This document shows, piece by piece, positions 6,085-7,417 of a stretch of DNA of 7,417 nt; the first letter of the stretch is position 1; each line of letters starts with the position of its first letter. Below the pieces are notes generated by a model that was given only the letters and a program-made list of their open reading frames with translations, did not search any database and was not told the DNA's origin. The stretch is taken from the NCBI GenBank assembly GCA_017995875.1, contig JAGOIB010000028.1, forward strand, positions 1 through 7,417, read 5' to 3'. Source of the stretch: Saprospiraceae bacterium. Its GTDB lineage: Bacteria; Bacteroidota; Bacteroidia; Chitinophagales; Saprospiraceae. The position numbers were made by a program, and so were the translations under genes.

Positions 6085-6819
6085 ATGGAACAGGTCAGAC
6101 CCATCATCTCAGTCAGTGAATTATCCCGCACCTATATCATGGGAATGGAGAAAGTTCATGCACTCCGTTCGATTTCACTCCAGATAGAGAAAAATGAGTA
6201 TGTAGCGCTCATGGGCCCCTCAGGTTCAGGAAAGAGTACGCTCATGAATATCCTTGGTTGCCTGGATACGCCCTCTGCAGGCGAGTATTATCTCAACAAT
6301 CAATTAGTCAGTGAAATGAGCGATGGGGAGCTTGCGGCTGTACGTAATAAGGAAATAGGCTTTGTGTTTCAAACCTTTAATCTTTTACCTCGTCTTTCAG
6401 CTCTTGACAATGTTGCTTTACCGCTCGTGTATGCCGGAATGCGCCGATCAAAACGTGAAGAAATAGCTGAGCATGTCATGGAACAAGTTGGGCTTTCAGA
6501 CCGCATGAGCCATCGGCCAAATGAATTGTCCGGTGGACAAAGACAACGGGTAGCTATAGCCAGGGCATTGGTCAATAATCCTTCTATTATTCTGGCCGAT
6601 GAGCCAACAGGGAATCTTGACACCAAAACCTCCCTCGAGATAATGGACATATTTGGCAAAATCCACGCCATGGGCAATACCATCATCCTCGTGACACATG
6701 AACCTGATATTTCCCTTTATGCCCACAGGGTAGTTAAACTTCGGGATGGTTTGGTCGAATCGGATGCCCTCAATCCCAACTACCTCACAGCAGGTTCAGA
6801 AGCAAGCATATCCGCCTGA
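6085..6819 (+). CDS. ABC transporter ATP-binding protein (LolD/MacB class)
   Basis: 244-residue cytoplasmic nucleotide-binding subunit that should power an inner-membrane permease. All motifs are intact: Walker [10 protein letters not shown] (44-52), Q-loop Q96 in [12 protein letters not shown], signature LSGGQRQR (148-155), Walker B IILADEP (168-174) with E173, D-loop GNLD (176-179) and H-loop H205 in VTHEPDIS. The RTY-MG-VHALR start and [20 protein letters not shown] are typical of the MacB/LolD/FtsE-like group, which drive lipoprotein release or macrolide/peptide-type efflux by mechanotransmission. The frame opens at an ATG at 6025, but the extra 20 residues are Ser-rich and not family-like, and a -7 box sits between the two ATGs; 6085 is preferred. 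No FtsX-like permease is next to it: the following gene is a cobalamin adenosyltransferase 17 bases downstream. The partner must be encoded elsewhere. The last 18 residues are a non-conserved tail. Confidence 0.93.
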   Translation: MEQVRPIISVSELSRTYIMGMEKVHALRSISLQIEKNEYVALMGPSGSGKSTLMNILGCLDTPSAGEYYLNNQLVSEMSDGELAAVRNKEIGFVFQTFNLLPRLSALDNVALPLVYAGMRRSKREEIAEHVMEQVGLSDRMSHRPNELSGGQRQRVAIARALVNNPSIILADEPTGNLDTKTSLEIMDIFGKIHAMGNTIILVTHEPDISLYAHRVVKLRDGLVESDALNPNYLTAGSEASISA

Positions 6820-6836
6820 GTTCGTATTTTTAGCGA

Positions 6837-7400
6837 ATGGCAAGCAAGATTTACACTAAGACAGGAGACGATGGAACCACAGGACTCTTCGGTGGGGCCA
6901 GGTTGCCCAAGGATCACATACGGATCGAAGCATACGGCACCGTTGACGAATTGAATTCCGTCATCGGATGGTTGATGTCCACCATTCCCGACAGACAAAT
7001 CGATAGTCTGCTCCAAACCATTCAATCCAGGCTATTTACGGTTGGCTCCAATCTCGCCAGCCAGCCAGGTAAGGACATGATTACTCCGGATCTTGTTGAT
7101 GAAGACATTCACTTGATTGAAGAATCAATTGATAAGATGCAGGAGACCTTACCTCCTCTCAAGCATTTTATTATGCCCGGTGGAAGCCTCTCTGTCAGTG
7201 CCGCTCATATGGCCCGCACCGTTTGCAGAAGGGCCGAAAGAAGATGTGTTACGCTTTCCCATACCTCTGCTGTTGAACCGATCATCATATTATATCTCAA
7301 CCGGCTCTCAGATTTCTTTTTTGTTCTCGCCCGTTGGCTTGGCCACAGGGAAGGCGTTGAAGAAATCAAATGGATTCCACGAATGAAAAGTGAAAAGTGA
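6837..7400 (+). CDS. PduO-type ATP:cob(I)alamin adenosyltransferase
   Basis: 187-residue enzyme that transfers the adenosyl group of ATP to cob(I)alamin, giving coenzyme B12; it works as a trimer in the cytoplasm. The N-terminal ATP-binding motif IYTKTGDDGTTGLFGG spans 5-20, EAYGTVDELNS is at 31-41, HFIMPGGS at 110-117, ARTVCRRAERR at 126-136 (the Arg residues contact ATP and cobalamin-binding loops) and NRLSDFFFVLAR at 155-166. The ATG at 6837 follows the ABC ATPase stop by 17 bases, so the two are probably co-transcribed, although TATTTTTA at 6825-6832 is a one-off match to a -7 box. The final residues KSEK and the TGA stop are encoded by a 7-bp tandem repeat that continues to the window end, so the natural C-terminus may have been altered by repeat growth. 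The enzyme serves B12-dependent enzymes such as methylmalonyl-CoA mutase; none is visible here. Confidence 0.95.
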   Translation: MASKIYTKTGDDGTTGLFGGARLPKDHIRIEAYGTVDELNSVIGWLMSTIPDRQIDSLLQTIQSRLFTVGSNLASQPGKDMITPDLVDEDIHLIEESIDKMQETLPPLKHFIMPGGSLSVSAAHMARTVCRRAERRCVTLSHTSAVEPIIILYLNRLSDFFFVLARWLGHREGVEEIKWIPRMKSEK

Positions 7401-7417
7401 AGAGTGAAGAGTGAAGA
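7389..7417 (+). repeat. 7-bp tandem repeat AGTGAAR, at least four copies
   Basis: Units start at 7389, 7396, 7403 and 7410: AGTGAAA once, then AGTGAAG three times, and a fifth begins at 7417 where the window ends. The preceding ATGAAA at 7383 looks like a decayed unit. The second unit supplies the TGA stop of the cobalamin adenosyltransferase gene. Because the unit is not a multiple of three bases, copy-number change upstream of the stop would shift the C-terminal frame, but the units after the stop are free to vary. Full length cannot be seen. Confidence 0.85.

Noticed and set aside
6369..6726. Minus-strand ORFs inside the ABC ATPase gene
   Set aside because: Shadows of a gene whose every catalytic motif is intact on the plus strand.

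Overview
The window looks like chromosomal housekeeping DNA from a member of the Bacteroidota. The support is the gene families present (a dNK-type deoxynucleoside kinase, a divergent pyrE/NUDIX pair, a Rid protein of the YjgF-like-6 type), several TAnnTTTG-like -7 boxes instead of E. coli-type promoters, and little sign of strong Shine-Dalgarno sites. I cannot place it below phylum with confidence; a Saprospiria- or Chitinophagia-like member is a guess. I see no mobile element, CRISPR array, rRNA or tRNA.

Positions 1-3581 hold five tightly packed minus-strand genes, probably one operon read right to left: pyrE (orotate phosphoribosyltransferase), an M42-family metallo-aminopeptidase, a UbiA-like membrane protein with a degraded first Asp motif, a Rid-family protein without the catalytic Arg, and queE (7-carboxy-7-deazaguanine synthase, cut by the window edge). 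Gaps are 14, -11, 30 (from the UbiA-like stop to the -7 box and leader of the Rid gene plus its start region) and 1 bases. A good Bacteroidota -7 box lies just upstream of pyrE. The products serve pyrimidine synthesis, peptide turnover, an unknown membrane function, an unknown Rid function and queuosine precursor synthesis, so the cluster is not one pathway.

A NUDIX hydrolase with an N-terminal domain of about 85 residues runs rightward from the pyrE start. The two start codons are only 20 bases apart, so each promoter must lie inside the other gene. It converges on a YggS-type PLP-binding protein (minus strand).

Positions 4951-5125 are a 175-base intergenic stretch with only weak promoter-like strings and a doubtful 32-codon ORF. 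It is followed by a 64-residue predicted membrane or lipoprotein microprotein, converging on a deoxynucleoside kinase with only 8 bases between the stops.

From 6085 rightward come an ABC transporter ATPase of the LolD/MacB class, whose likely start sits almost on its predicted transcription start, and a PduO-type cobalamin adenosyltransferase. The stop codon of the latter is supplied by a 7-bp tandem repeat that runs off the end of the window.

Most of the window is ordinary. The better leads are the degenerate UbiA homologue, the Arg-less Rid protein, the 64-residue microprotein, the interlocked pyrE/NUDIX promoters and the heptad repeat. I did not find convincing evidence of a new multi-gene system.
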